Assembly (NCBI RefSeq): GCF_000143415.4 | Contig: NW_003314461.1 | Span: 24,675-72,714, forward strand | Direction: 5' to 3' | Length of the DNA: 48,040 nucleotides | From: Selaginella moellendorffii | Taxonomy: Eukaryota; Streptophyta; Lycopodiopsida; Selaginellales; Selaginellaceae | In this document: positions 1-11,298 of the stretch, piece after piece | How the letters are laid out: every line of letters begins with the position of its first letter | Numbering within the stretch: position 1 is the first letter of the stretch | The notes under the pieces: generated by a model | Seen by the model: only the letters and a program-made list of their open reading frames with translations | Told to the model about the DNA's origin: nothing | Databases searched by the model: none | Program-made: the position numbers and the translations under genes

Positions 1-1
1 A

Positions 2-2603
2 AAGCTTTTTGAAGCTCCTGATCCAGCTCCTCTACTCGAGCATGCTACTGTAAGTGTTTTTTTTTCCTTTTGCGTTTATGTCTAATGAAACAAGGCGATT
101 TTTATCCGCGATTTAGACGTCGACGGCAAGAGTTTCGGAGCTGGAGTCGGAGAACAGGAAAATGCGGCAAGAGCTGGAAGAGTTTAGGACTGAAGCTGCT
201 CATTTAAAGAACCAACAAGCCACATTGCGCAGGCTAGAGGAAAGGAACAGGCAGCTTGAGCTACAAGTGAGTCACTAACGTTTATAACGGCTTCTTATTA
301 TCTTGTGGAATCATTTTCAGATGGAAGAAAAGGTAAAGGAGCTTGTGGAAATGAAACAGCGCAATCTGGCCGAGGAGAACCAGAAGATTCTTGAAGTTCT
401 CAAGGAAAGGTATGGTATTGGCGACGTAGTTTCTAGTATCTGACTCTATATGCATCACTTGCAGAGAAAGCTCTCTTCAGGAACAGTTACGGGCTGCGCA
501 CGATAGCGTGCAAAGTATGCAGCGGTTGCACGAGTTTGGACAGAGCCAGTTGTTTGAGCTCCGAGCACAATCTGGTTCGTGAGTTTTTCTACCTTGCCTA
601 TGCTGAATCTCTTGGTGTTTGCAGAGGAAGAGCGTGCAGCAAAACAAGCGGAACTTACTCTCTTAAGTGACGAGGTTGAAAGAGCTCAAAGCCGCTTATT
701 AAGTCTTGAGCGAGAGAAGGTATGCCCACAGCGTTTATAACCCCGCCTACAGTTAACTTAATACTTATTAGGATCATTTACGTTCTCAATTGCAAGCTGC
801 TGGTAGCCAAGAAGAGGAACTCAAAACAAGGTGCTAGCCCTCTAGTCGATGCAAGCTTCATCTGTTTTATGATATGCTTATTTGAGCAGGCAAGACATGG
901 ACACGAGTAACACGTTGGAAGCTTCTTTGGACGCAAAGGAAAAGATCATCTCCGAGCTGCATGCGGAACTTCGTAATTTGGAATCTGCACTTTCAAATCA
1001 GAAGAATGAACACATTGCAGAGATCAGAAAGCTAAATGCCTACATTCATGATAAGGTACCTGTTAAACTATGTCGTCATGGTTTATTTACGTGTGTTGCA
1101 CTGGCAGGAAAACACGCTGCAAAATTTGCAAAAGGAACTTGCAGAGAGACCTACATCTAAACAGTTGGATGATCTTAGGAAGCAAGTGAAAATACTTCAG
1201 GTATTTGTTTAGTCTTCTGCACGTGAAACTTAAATGAGTCACATTTGTTAGGCGGTTGGATACAATTTAATCGAAACGGAAGACTGGGATGCTGCAGCGC
1301 AAGGACAAGAGATAAGTAAACTTGAAAGCTTACTATTGGACAAAAACCGGAAGCTGGAGCATGAACTTACACAAATCAAGGCATGTTCTCTGGATTGCAA
1401 CTTGTTGACTTTTCCTTCTGACGATGTTTAACTAGGTACAACTTTCTGAAAGGAAAACTGCACAAGATACCGCTGAAGGAAAAAGCAAAGAGTTAGAGGC
1501 GGAGGTTGAACGGCAACGAAGGCTTATTTCAAAACTTGAAGAAGACATATTAAAGGTCTGACGTGCAAAGCATAAGCTCCTGATATTTTCTTTTTCTTTC
1601 AGGGTTACAATTCCACTGACAGAAGGGCGAACAAGATAGATGACTGGGACTTATCAGACTCAGGAATTACCGATCTTATTGAGGTAATGAGCTTTTAGTC
1701 CTCTGCCGCTGTCGCTTTTATTCATTTGTATACGGACAGCATGGGCACAACAGTCAAGCAGCGGGAAACCAGTTTCAAGAACCAAACTCCATGCTGGAAG
1801 TAATCTGTAGCCAGCGTGATCGTTTCCGCCAAAGGCTAAGAGAATCAGAAGAGGTAGTTGTAATAGTATCATCTTAGTGTCCTTTACCATTTCTTTGCAG
1901 GAGCTAAGACAAACAAGGGATAAAAACGCTGTCCTTTTAACAGAATTAAACAAGTGCAAGGCGGACAACTTAAAGCTGTATGAGAAAATACGTTATATTC
2001 AAGACTATACGAAGGAACGTCCTCTTTCTAGAGGAACCAAGAAGGTTTTCCATAATTTTTTACTCTTTTTTTGTCTAATGTTTACACGTAATTCAGAAAA
2101 TCGATGATCTGGAAGGTGGCATGGTCTCAGATATTGAATCGAAGTACAAGAAAATTTACGAAGATGACATAAACCCTTTCGCTGCGTTTTCAAGAAAGGT
2201 AGCTATTCCATACTTAACATCTATTGTTGCTGATGTCTTGATTTGGAAAGGAAAAAGAACGGAAGTACAAAGACCTGGGGATTAGAGACAAAATTACGCT
2301 TTTAAGCGGACGCTTCTTGCTCGGAAATAAGTAAGTCATCTGCGCTGAAACATTTTTCATTCATCCCCTTCTTCAGATACGCCCGGACGTTTGTTTTCTT
2401 CTATTCTATCGGACTGCACTTGCTTGTTTTTGCAAGTCTATACAAGTTTTCATCAGTCAGCTATCACAAGTAAGCGGTTCAAAATGTATATCTAATCTAA
2501 CTGTCATTCTCTGGTTTGTAGTGTTACCAAAGATGCAAGCTTTAGAACCGAAATGTTAAAGAACGCATCCCAATTGTCCTCCCCAGATAACCCCCTACAG
2601 TAG
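2..2603 (+). CDS. CASP: Golgi coiled-coil protein CASP (CUX1/CASP family), 5'-truncated by window edge
   Basis: Golgi tail-anchored coiled-coil protein; family members act as membrane tethers in Golgi traffic. I read 17 exons: 2-49, 117-266, 321-409, 465-574, 625-719, 772-830, 890-1055, 1108-1200, 1252-1380, 1436-1555, 1603-1683, 1740-1853, 1901-2044, 2097-2198, 2251-2330, 2377-2469, 2522-2603. Together they give 584 residues and a TAG stop. The family proteins are near 690 aa, so about 100 N-terminal residues lie to the left. Nearly all of it is charged heptad-like coiled coil. Family landmarks are the stretch with EEERAAKQAEL, the MLEVICSQRDRFRQRLRE segment, and the C-terminal INPFAAFSRK, then GRFLLGNKYARTFVFFYS followed by a hydrophobic anchor (LHLLVFASLY). 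The intron after 1380 starts with GC (AAG|GCATGT), and the donor after 574 (GTTCGT) is weak but is the only one that keeps the frame. Family assignment is very secure; exon edges were read by eye. Confidence 0.93.
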
Positions 2604-2865
2604 TAGACTTCTCGGTTTGTAAATAACGGGTAAGTGTTTGCAGTCTTAAAAGTCAACTTACTAATACTTGCCTTTCAATCTACAACTCAGTTCTTCCAAA
2701 TCTTGACGATGTTCTCCTGCTTCGATAGCAAGCCAAAGGTGCCTCAAAGCTAAGTGTCTGAATTAGTTCGACATACTTATGTTTTTTTTTTCCTTTTTGT
2801 TCAGCATATTAAGTACTGCCGTATGCTATACTCTAGAGAGCTCATTTGTTTCAGAAGAGGCCGCA

Positions 2866-4200
2866 ATGAGCTCCGAATCTCCGAAGTCGGTCGATGGTGT
2901 CAAGAGCCGCATTGCTCCATATGGCCTGTGGTTGCTGATTGCGCTTGTGGCTACGAATCTCTTGACGCTCTACACTTTTGCTATTCATCCGGCAAGCGGA
3001 TCTGAGCTGTTCTACTCGGGAAGCAGAGATACTAGTCATTCAGTCGCGAAGCTCAACGAGGCACTGGACAATCTCGAGGTAACCCAGAGAGAACTTCTTC
3101 GAGTGAAGCAGGAGTTAAGTGAGTCCTTATCTCTCCTGGACGCACTGTCCAGAGGCAAAGCAGCAGGGGACAGGCCTAGAGATGGAGATGACTGCCAGTG
3201 CTTTATATCCAAAAAAGACGACTTTCCACGAGCAGATGAGTTTCAGAAGCTGGTCACTCCACAGATGCTCCCTCTGGGATTTAGCTCGCAGCTCAAGACC
3301 GACGCTCTTACGTCTCCAGTCGGGCACGCCTGCCTGATGCACAAGGAAGATCTGGAAGAGTACATGCAGTACAAAGCTGGGGAGCTTTGCCCCGACGACG
3401 AATCTCTCACTCAGAAGCTGCTAACAGGTGGCTGTGAGCCTCTTCCTCGAAGGAGATGCTTCGCTAGATTGCCTGCCGGCTATAAGGAGCCCTTCCCTGT
3501 GCCAAAGTCGTTTTGGACTTCTCCACCCGACGAGAACATCATCTGGACCGCCTACACTTGCAAGAGCTTCGAGTGCCTCAATGCCAGGAAGAAAAAGCGT
3601 ATTTTCGCCGACTGCCTCGACTGCTTCGATCTTGAAGGCAGGGAATCCGAGCGCTGGGCTGGAAGTGCTACTGCTGGTGGTGGCCTGGATCTCTCGATCG
3701 AAGAGGTGCTATCGTTCAAGCCCGGGGGCTCCATCCGGATCGGTCTGGACATTGGCGGGGGCAGCGGCACGTTTGCAGTGAGGATGCGAGAGCACAACGT
3801 GACCATCGTCACCACGACGCTCAACTTCGACGGGCCTTTCAACAGCTTCATCTCTCTTCGAGGCGTGATCCCGCTCTACCTCACGGTCTCGCAGCGCTTC
3901 CCCTTCTTCGACAACACTCTAGACATCGTCCACTCGATGCACGTCCTCAGCAACTGGATCCCGCTGGGGATGCTCGACTTCATACTGTTCGACATCGATC
4001 GGATCCTCAGGCCCGGGGGGATCCTCTGGCTGGATCACTTCTTTTGCATCGAGAACCAGCTCAACGAGGTTTACATCCCCATGATCGAGAGGCTGGGCTA
4101 CAAGAAGCTGCGGTGGACCGTGGGGAAGAAGCTGGATCGTGGGCCGGAGCTCATGGAGAGATATCTTACTGCCGTGTTGGAGAAGCCATTTACCAGGTAG
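2866..4200 (+). CDS. Membrane-anchored SAM-dependent methyltransferase-like protein (At1g29790 type)
   Basis: Plant-specific 'probable methyltransferase' family, type II membrane proteins probably of the Golgi or secretory system; substrate unknown. I chose the ATG at 2866 (444 aa, MSSESPKS) because it places a single transmembrane helix at about residues 18-40 (LWLLIALVATNLLTLYTFAI), as in the family. The frame is also open from an ATG at 2779, which would add a hydrophobic 29-residue leader and looks like 5' UTR or intron. A short coiled coil follows the anchor. The methyltransferase fold is at the C-terminus: SAM motif I LDIGGGSGTF near residue 294, the family signature FPFFDNTLDIVHSMHVLSNW, and LRPGGILWLDHFF near residue 381. 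There are no introns. It starts 262 bp after the CASP stop on the same strand. The 3' half is much more GC-rich than its surroundings. Reaction not shown from sequence. Confidence 0.88.
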   Translation: MSSESPKSVDGVKSRIAPYGLWLLIALVATNLLTLYTFAIHPASGSELFYSGSRDTSHSVAKLNEALDNLEVTQRELLRVKQELSESLSLLDALSRGKAAGDRPRDGDDCQCFISKKDDFPRADEFQKLVTPQMLPLGFSSQLKTDALTSPVGHACLMHKEDLEEYMQYKAGELCPDDESLTQKLLTGGCEPLPRRRCFARLPAGYKEPFPVPKSFWTSPPDENIIWTAYTCKSFECLNARKKKRIFADCLDCFDLEGRESERWAGSATAGGGLDLSIEEVLSFKPGGSIRIGLDIGGGSGTFAVRMREHNVTIVTTTLNFDGPFNSFISLRGVIPLYLTVSQRFPFFDNTLDIVHSMHVLSNWIPLGMLDFILFDIDRILRPGGILWLDHFFCIENQLNEVYIPMIERLGYKKLRWTVGKKLDRGPELMERYLTAVLEKPFTR

Positions 4201-7200
4201 AAAAAAAATGCTAGATGCTATCTGTCACCGAGTGTGCACGATGTGATTTGAAAGCCAGACAGTTTTGAAACGTCCAGACAAGCTTTTCGTTAAAGTCAAG
4301 AGGTCTCCAACTTCAGTATTGTCAGGACAATTGGATTAAAAACTTCTGTGATATATGAGAATTTACTAAGAAAATTATTATGAATTAAAAGTTTTAAATC
4401 TTTAAAATATTAGAAAATTTTAAAGCAAAAGAGAGTGTAAGCATCAAGAATTCCTTTTGTTACTTAATCCTTATATCACTTTGCTGATGTGATTGGCAGA
4501 CCATACGGTGACTTCATTTAGACAGCGTGATAGCCAAGTATATATGCAATGCCAATCGTTGATAAATGATGTAGCTATAAGAACATCCTTGGAGAAACCA
4601 AGAACGATAAATTTACCGTAGCCTTTGCGGCCTAATTTTTCTTGCACCTTCAATGCATGACACACAAATGGTCTCATGAACAAAAGCAATCCCGGAAAGG
4701 AAGTGAGACAGTAGAAAAGAACGCATCTCTTTCAGAACAGACGTGAGAAATATCACAGCAGAGAATTGCAGAAGCTCCAGTATGTCTCAGAATTGGATAA
4801 CAGCATCAGCATTTGGAAGCTAGAGCAGAAATCCAAGGAATTAATTCAAACAATGTAGATAAAAGAAGATTAAGGAGCTCGCTCCAGTATTACCAGGTAA
4901 TGCAATGCATCAGGAGGTAAACGAGGCAATTACGAAGCACATGAGGAACATAGAGGACTGCCGCAGGGAATATCATCTTGCAAATAAATTTCCTCCACCA
5001 CAATCAAGATCACCTTGGATTGCCTCTTGAACTTGCAAAGAATCTGCCTGAGCACCAAGGCATTTAGGATGATAATAAATCGTGGTGGCACACAACAGCC
5101 CACTGACGTGGTTTCTCCAAATTTAACTATATGGAACACCCCAGTGATATAAATAGGACTTCCAATATGAAAAAACTATATAAATTACATTATCTAGTTT
5201 GGCATATAGTTTTATCGTATGAGGTTTGAAATAATTTTTTAATGATTTTTATAATAGTGCTTTATCTGGATTTAGATATATATTTTTTATATAGTTTATG
5301 TATTAGTGTGACAAATACTTTTTAGTATAGTGTCTTACTTTGTTTTTTCATCAAATGCTATATGATTTTTCAAATGATAAAATATCTAGGATTTTATTTA
5401 GTTTTTGAAAAATAAATACATATGTGTTTAAGATATAGTTAGTTATATAGTCAATTATTAAATTCACTATGTCGTTTAGAAAAATAATTTTCTTTAATTT
5501 TACATATATTTATGATTTGATTTAGCTATATAGTTTTTACATGTTTCCATATATCTCATAAAATATTTCAATGTTTTGAATAATTAACATACTCTCATTT
5601 CAGGTTTTTATCACCTATATTCCTATCACCAAATGCCCAACATTTAAAGCATGTCTAGCAAGATACTTTAAATTTTCTTATATTTTGGTTTTTATTTCGC
5701 AAGGTAGTTGGTAGAACTTGTCTTTCATCTTGTAAAACTATTTAATATTGTGAAGGGTAACTTCCTTTTCAATGAGTAGCTTGAGGATTCCTTTTAAAAT
5801 ATTTATGTCTAAATTTTTAAATTTGGCCTCACACAAGAACCAAATTAATCATACATATTACTAGCTTAAATGAAAATTAAAATACCTATTTCATCTTTTA
5901 TAAAGTGTTTAGGCTTGTTTATAGAGGCTTCAAAGTTACCATTCTTTGTTTGCATTCTTCTACAATAAAAATTAGCTTAGAACATATTTAAATATGTTAG
6001 AAAGTCTTTATTCACCTCATCTTATACTACAAGGTAGGTTGTTGAGGCTTTTGAATGACACTAGCCTTAGTATTAACATCACTTTCTAGAGCTTTGAATT
6101 TATAGAGAAACTATATAGTAAAATATTTAAAACCATACAATAATCTATCTCTAGAAGGGCTTTCAACAATGGGGAGAACATTCTCTCATGCTTTGAAATT
6201 TAGCTCAAAACATGAACTTTTTGCCCTAGAATATGGGGAAGAAGGGGAATATACCCCTGCGCTCATGCCCCTTAAAAGTGGAATATTCCAGGGAATCTCA
6301 CTTAAAGCTCTAAGCCATCTCCTAACAGGTGACCATAAGGAAAAGTCTGGAGTTCTAGATCAAGGGGAAATCACATGGGAAAACTTAACAAAAGAACTAG
6401 ACACTAAAACAAAAGGAGACAAAAGTGGAGAAAAGAAAAATGAAAATAAAATAAATAAAAGAAAAAAAAACAAAGGAAAAAAATAAACGAGAAGGTGGAA
6501 ACATAAAATTAAGTCGAAAAACCACTTACCTAGACTCTAACTTAAAGCCTCTTCACCTCTAAAAAGTGCCTCAAACATAGCTCAATTACTCTCAAAGTTC
6601 CAAGGGAATGAAGTAATGTAAGTGAATGTGTTACCTGAGAATAGTCACTTCAAGAATGATGGAAGACAACAGTCTAGCAGATGAATGGTAGAATATAGTG
6701 ATGGCTAATTTTAATGGAGTGATTATGGAGGGGATCTGGTAGCTTGTGAATATAGTCAAAATGGTTAGCAGTATGTGTGCTTGTCGTAGAAGAAGGAAAT
6801 GCTCACAGTCTTTGAGGGCATCTACTACTAGAGGAATGTGGGATTGGGTCATGCCTAGTCTCTTGTGTGCATCAAGTCCAAATGGCTCTCAAAAATTAAT
6901 TGCTAAGTGTCTTGGATTTGCCCGTACTTGTGCATTGAGATAATTTTTGTTATATCTTGAGTTTGGCACTTTAGATTTTGCTGCTCCTGGTGTGTCTACT
7001 AGGGATCTCTAAAATCATGTATGCATGGTGAGAAAAGTGAAGAAATGTGGATTAGGCAATTGTAGTGAGTGGTAAATAGTGGTGTAGCAAGTAGAGGAAT
7101 GAATATATTGTGACTGTGAGTGATAAAGAGTGATGTTGATGATAGATGGAGTAAAATCATATGAAAAAAACTTAGGAACCGTGAGTAGCAAACCATGAAA

Positions 7201-9078
7201 TGGATAAGCTCTCAAACAAGAAGAGTTGATGCAGCTTCAAGGTGAAAGCTCAGGCTCATGTTTGCTCCACCTATAGGATCATGTCCTAGAAGAGAGAAGA
7301 AAAGAGGTGAAAGAAAAGAAAAAGAAAGAAAAAACAAGGGATAAAAAGAATAATAGAAAAGAAGTTATTGCAAAGATGTGTCCATGAAGCTTCAAACTGT
7401 TGTACATAGTATGGAAGGAAGTGTCTCTAAAGTAGTGAACTCAATCCAAAGCACTCATAAGAATCTGGTAGGTAAATGAAGTGTTGGTGGCCATAAAGAT
7501 GCCATGATCACTGTGGGTGATGCCACCACTAGTATCTTGTGGCTGAAGAGGTCCAATGTGACATCCCAAGGCTGGAAAAGCTTTGGAAAAGAGCTGGGTT
7601 GGTGGTGGAGAAAAGGTGCTACTCTCACCACTTTTGGTTGATAAATAATTTGCAAGTTTTTGGCCTGTATGCACCTCATCCATTTATTGTATTAGAGTGT
7701 TGTGGACCATGATGGAGGGTTAGAGAAGGTGTAAAGAAAAAGTCATAGCTGAAAATAGCCTCTAAGTCATTACAAATGTGTTCTCATCATTGCTTATAAG
7801 GTCACATAGTAAAGTATATGTGCTTTGGAGACTTTTCTGTAAAGGCACAATTAGTACAACATCACAAAATGTTGGGTCAATCTCAAGTGAAGTGGCCTCA
7901 TCTAGTGGCCAAGGCTGCATCTCTACCTCATTTGGATGGGCTTTGTTCTCCACAAGCTTAGAAGCTATTGTTTTTACTTGAAAACTCATGTGAAGTTTGC
8001 TCTTGTTGATAGAGTTGTGTGGAATCTCTGAGCCAAGAAAAATTGGATTTAACACTTCTAGTTGTGTGAGAAAGTATTGTAAAGTGTCCTCTTGTGTCCT
8101 TGTAATAGGATCTGTCTCAAGAAAGTCATTCTCCACAAAAATTGTGTTCTCCTCCAAGTTAGGCATTTATGGAATCTCAAGAATCTTGTTTGAATCTTTT
8201 GCCTCCTTGATCTTGAGTGAGTATGGTGATGTGGAGTAGATGGAGGAGAAGGCAAGGGACAAGGTTGTCCAGTCTGTATGCAAAAAATTGATCATATTGC
8301 ATCATAAAGACTAAAATTCCATTATTATGTTGGCAATTGACAAAGAAGCAATATATTGTTGTGGAGAGGAACTTGATGGCACTATTTTTTATTTTAACAT
8401 TGCTACTGAGAGTTTATGTGTTTCTTTAAGGGTATAAACTTTTTTATTGATTTTCTTGTCTCAAGTGGTGAGTTGTGTGTTCAGGAGGTTAAACCATGTA
8501 AATTTTTTATTTATCTTGTGGTGTTTGAAGTATTTTATACTAGGAGGTCGTTTTCCAAGCTTTAAATACTTTTTTTTTAATTTTCCCATTTTTGCCTTGA
8601 TAAAAATTCCTCTTCCAATGCTTTTTTTATCCACTTTTTCTTCTTCTACAATATTTTCTCCTCATATTTCTCACTTTCTCCTTTTTTCTGATGCTTCAAA
8701 CTTTTTTTTCTTCTTTAGAGGGGGTAAAAGGGATAGATAGGAGTCCAACTCCAAAGATAAAGTGAGGACAAATAGATATAGTAGTGAAGCAAAGATGAAT
8801 AATATAAATTGTGGAGTGAGGACTAACATAGCAAGTTTAAACAGAATATTTAACCCTAACATAATGAGGCTGAATAAATGTAGTAGTGGAGTGAGACCTA
8901 ACATAAATGACAAAGTCCTAATGGAACTGGTGCATTAAAACTTTTCTTCCTTCAAGGAAGGGAATATAGGATATAGAGGACAAATAGAGTGATTTTGACT
9001 TCCTATATATAGTGTTAGATGAGGATGAAGGTTAGGAGGGTCAGTTAATATGGGTCTTGGATGTTGACCAAAGAGAAG
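4201..9078. other. AT-rich intergenic region without a convincing gene
   Basis: I see no spliced or single-exon gene that I can support. The 5160-6160 part is strongly AT-rich with repeated ATATAGTTT-like words. A purine-rich run lies at about 7285-7365. Open frames at 6169-6486 (+, 105 aa, low-complexity lysine-rich end), 4471-4689 (-) and 8447-8740 (+) have no recognisable motif or splice context. The stretch is probably old decayed transposon DNA, given the retrotransposon stack directly to its right, but that is an inference. Confidence 0.6.
7762..8239 (-). pseudogene. Decayed open frame, unrecognised
   Basis: On the minus strand a frame starting near 8239 runs through a stop just before an ATG at 8166 and then continues open for 134 codons to 7762. 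The translated sequence is rich in ordinary polar residues (for example LSEIPHNS-like and VVLIVPLQKSL segments) and looks more protein-like than its surroundings, but it matches no family I recognise. An in-frame stop upstream and frameshifted continuation below 7762 suggest a broken gene, perhaps from an old mobile element. Low confidence. Confidence 0.25.
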
Positions 9079-9335
9079 TGTCAACTTTTGAATTTGAACT
9101 ACCCAAGAAATCATTACTCAAATTTAAGGACATTTAACCTAAGTATCCCAAAACCCTTAACGCATTGGAAGGTACATTTATATTTATGGGCACTTTCCTT
9201 TTATATTTAAACCTTTATAGATTGTCTTTCGAGTTATTTTCTTTAATTGTTTACAATCCACTACACTTTTCTACAATTTCATGCCCTTGTAAACAAAAGT
9301 TGAGAGTCATAGCTCTTCCAAGAGTGCTTTTTTGA
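9079..9335 (-). repeat. Degenerate Cassandra TRIM fragment (one LTR plus part of the interior)
   Basis: The stretch aligns by eye with the intact Cassandra element at 29595-30166: TGTCAACTTTTGAATTTG here against TGTAAGCTCCTGAATTTG there, through the shared TTAACC / CCCAAAACCCTTAA part, to the LTR end TGTTTACAATCCAC at about 9247-9260 and the interior word AAAGTTGAGAG. The 5S-like part is strongly mutated. LTR portion about 9079-9255, interior to about 9335. There is no second LTR, so it is a partial, old copy. It stops where the LTR of copy A begins (9340). Confidence 0.7.
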
Positions 9336-9339
9336 CACT

Positions 9340-11298
9340 TGTCCCAAATATGATTTCAAGTATCGAAATATACTTGTCAACTAATCTTTATAGACATTTT
9401 CTCCTTACTGCCATAATGGTAAAAGATTTATACAATTAGATTCCTTTATCAATCCCTCTTGTGCTAGTGAAGGTAATTGGATATCTAGAGTGTACTTAGA
9501 CTAGACAAGTATAAAGATGGAATTCTTATGTGCTATTAGCTAAGTATACTTAGCTCAATAAGAAGTTCCCATTTTATTGTATCTTATATTGGCTAGTGAT
9601 AAAAACCCTTACATATTGAGTGTAATCCCTCAATATCATTATATAGTATTGTACCATATTACCCAAGCCTATGTATTGGTTCTGTTTCGGTTCCATATAT
9701 TATTTATGATAAATGTTTAGATCTACTCAAGAGGCATATCTACAAAATATAGAGAGTGTCTTGAACCCTATGGTGTTCTTCTTGTGGCCTAATTTGCAAT
9801 CTAGCACCATTCCATTCCATATTTAGTAAGTTTTCATGTTTGTCCAAAGACTAACTTGTAAGACTAGGGTGAAAGCCCAAAGCATGCATTTCGTAAGGGG
9901 GGAGGGGGGGTTCCAAATGTATAGTAGGGATAATGGTTTGAAATATAAGTGATTCCATTAAGTTGTGTTGCTCTTTGTTTTATGTCTGGCTTAGGTCTAA
10001 ACTCAAGCTCTATGTTGCTCTAGTCGGTGGGGTACCCTTTTCTTTGCATTAGGCCACCGGTATGATGAAATTATGCCAAATATTATTTAACACTATTTTG
10101 CATGCAAGAGTTGGATATAAGGAGTTGTTGTCGTAGGGGATATTGAGAGCATACTGAACCCTCATTTTATAGCAAAATAGGCTTGAATTTCAATTCCAAA
10201 TTCAAGTATGCTACATTTGGTACTTGGCCAAATTAGCATAAAGGTTGTGGTGGGTTCTAAATAAATAATAGGGATAGTGGTTTGAAGCATAAGCAACCAT
10301 CTGAGGCATTAGTTTAGCGTTAGATTGTGCTGCTCTTTGTTCTACGTCTGGCTTAAGTTTAAGCCTAAACGTTTATGCTGCTTTAGTCGATAGGGTACCC
10401 TTCTCCTTGCATTAGATCACTAGTATGCTAAAATTATATCAAACATTGTTTTGCATGTAGAAGCTGAATACGGGGAGTTAGTGCTCATAGGGGATATTGA
10501 GTGCTTACTGGACTTTTATTTTATAGTGTAATAGGCTTAGATTTTAACTCCAAATTCAGATGTGCTACATTTGGTACTTGGTTAGATTAGTATAAAGGTT
10601 GTGGTGGGTTTTAAATAAATAGTAGGGATAGTGGTTTGAAACATAAGTAACCATCTGAGACATTAGTTTGGTGTTGGATTGTGTCACTCTTTGTTTTGCA
10701 TTTGGCTTAAGTTTAAGCCTAAGCTCTATGTTGCTTTAGTTGATGGGGTACCCTTCTCTTTGTGTTAGACCACTGGTATGTTGAAATTGTTCTAAATATT
10801 TTCTAACATTGTTTTGCATGTAGAAGCTGGATACGGGGAGTTAGTGCTCATAGGGGATGTTGAGTGCATACTGGACCCTCATTTTATACCGTAATGGGCT
10901 TGGATTTTAGCTCCAAATTCATATGTGCTACATTTAGTACATGGTCAAATTAGTATAAAGGTTGTGGTGGATTTTAAATGTATAATAGAGATAATGATTT
11001 GAAACATAAGTGATTATTTGAGACATTAGTTTGGCTTTTATTGGGTTATATCGCTCCTTGTTCTATGTTTAGATTGGGTTTAAGCTCAACCTCTATGTTG
11101 CTCTAGTTGGTGGGGTACCTTTTTCCTTGCGTTAGGCCACCGGTATATTAAAATTATGTCAGACACTATCTAACACTGTTTTGCATGTAAGACCTAAATA
11201 CGGGGAGTTGGTGCTTATAGGGGATATTAAATGCATACTAGACTGTCATTTTGTAGCACAATAGGTTTAGATTTCAACTCAAATTCAGATGTGCTACA
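9340..11298 (+). repeat. 5' LTR of copy A, expanded by an internal tandem array
   Basis: Starts TGTCCCAAATATG (copy B: TGTTGTGAATATG) and ends GATGTGCTACA, directly followed by a primer-site-like TTTGGTATTAGA. The first about 570 bp match the left half of the copy B LTR. The right half is present four times (see the array at 9911-11298), so this LTR is about 1.96 kb against 0.92 kb in copy B. Confidence 0.85.
9911..11298 (+). repeat. Four tandem copies of an about 355-bp LTR 3'-half unit
   Basis: Units start near 9911, 10255, 10609 and 10972. Each opens with a TTYYAAAT...TAGGGATAGTGG-like word, contains GGTGGGGTACCC-like and CACCGGTAT-like words, and ends ATGTGCTACATTTGGTA. The GCTACAT landmark recurs at 10210, 10564, 10927 and 11293, giving periods of 354, 363 and 366. 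Each unit runs past the LTR end into the start of the primer site (TTTGGTACTTGG). Confidence 0.88.

Noticed and set aside
2779-2865. Upstream ATG extending the methyltransferase by 29 residues
   Set aside because: The added leader is hydrophobic, T-rich in DNA and looks like 5' UTR/intron; the ATG at 2866 gives the family's short cytosolic tail before the membrane anchor.
6169-6486. 105-codon frame in AT-rich DNA
   Set aside because: Lysine/asparagine-rich tail from A-rich sequence, no domain, no splice or promoter context.
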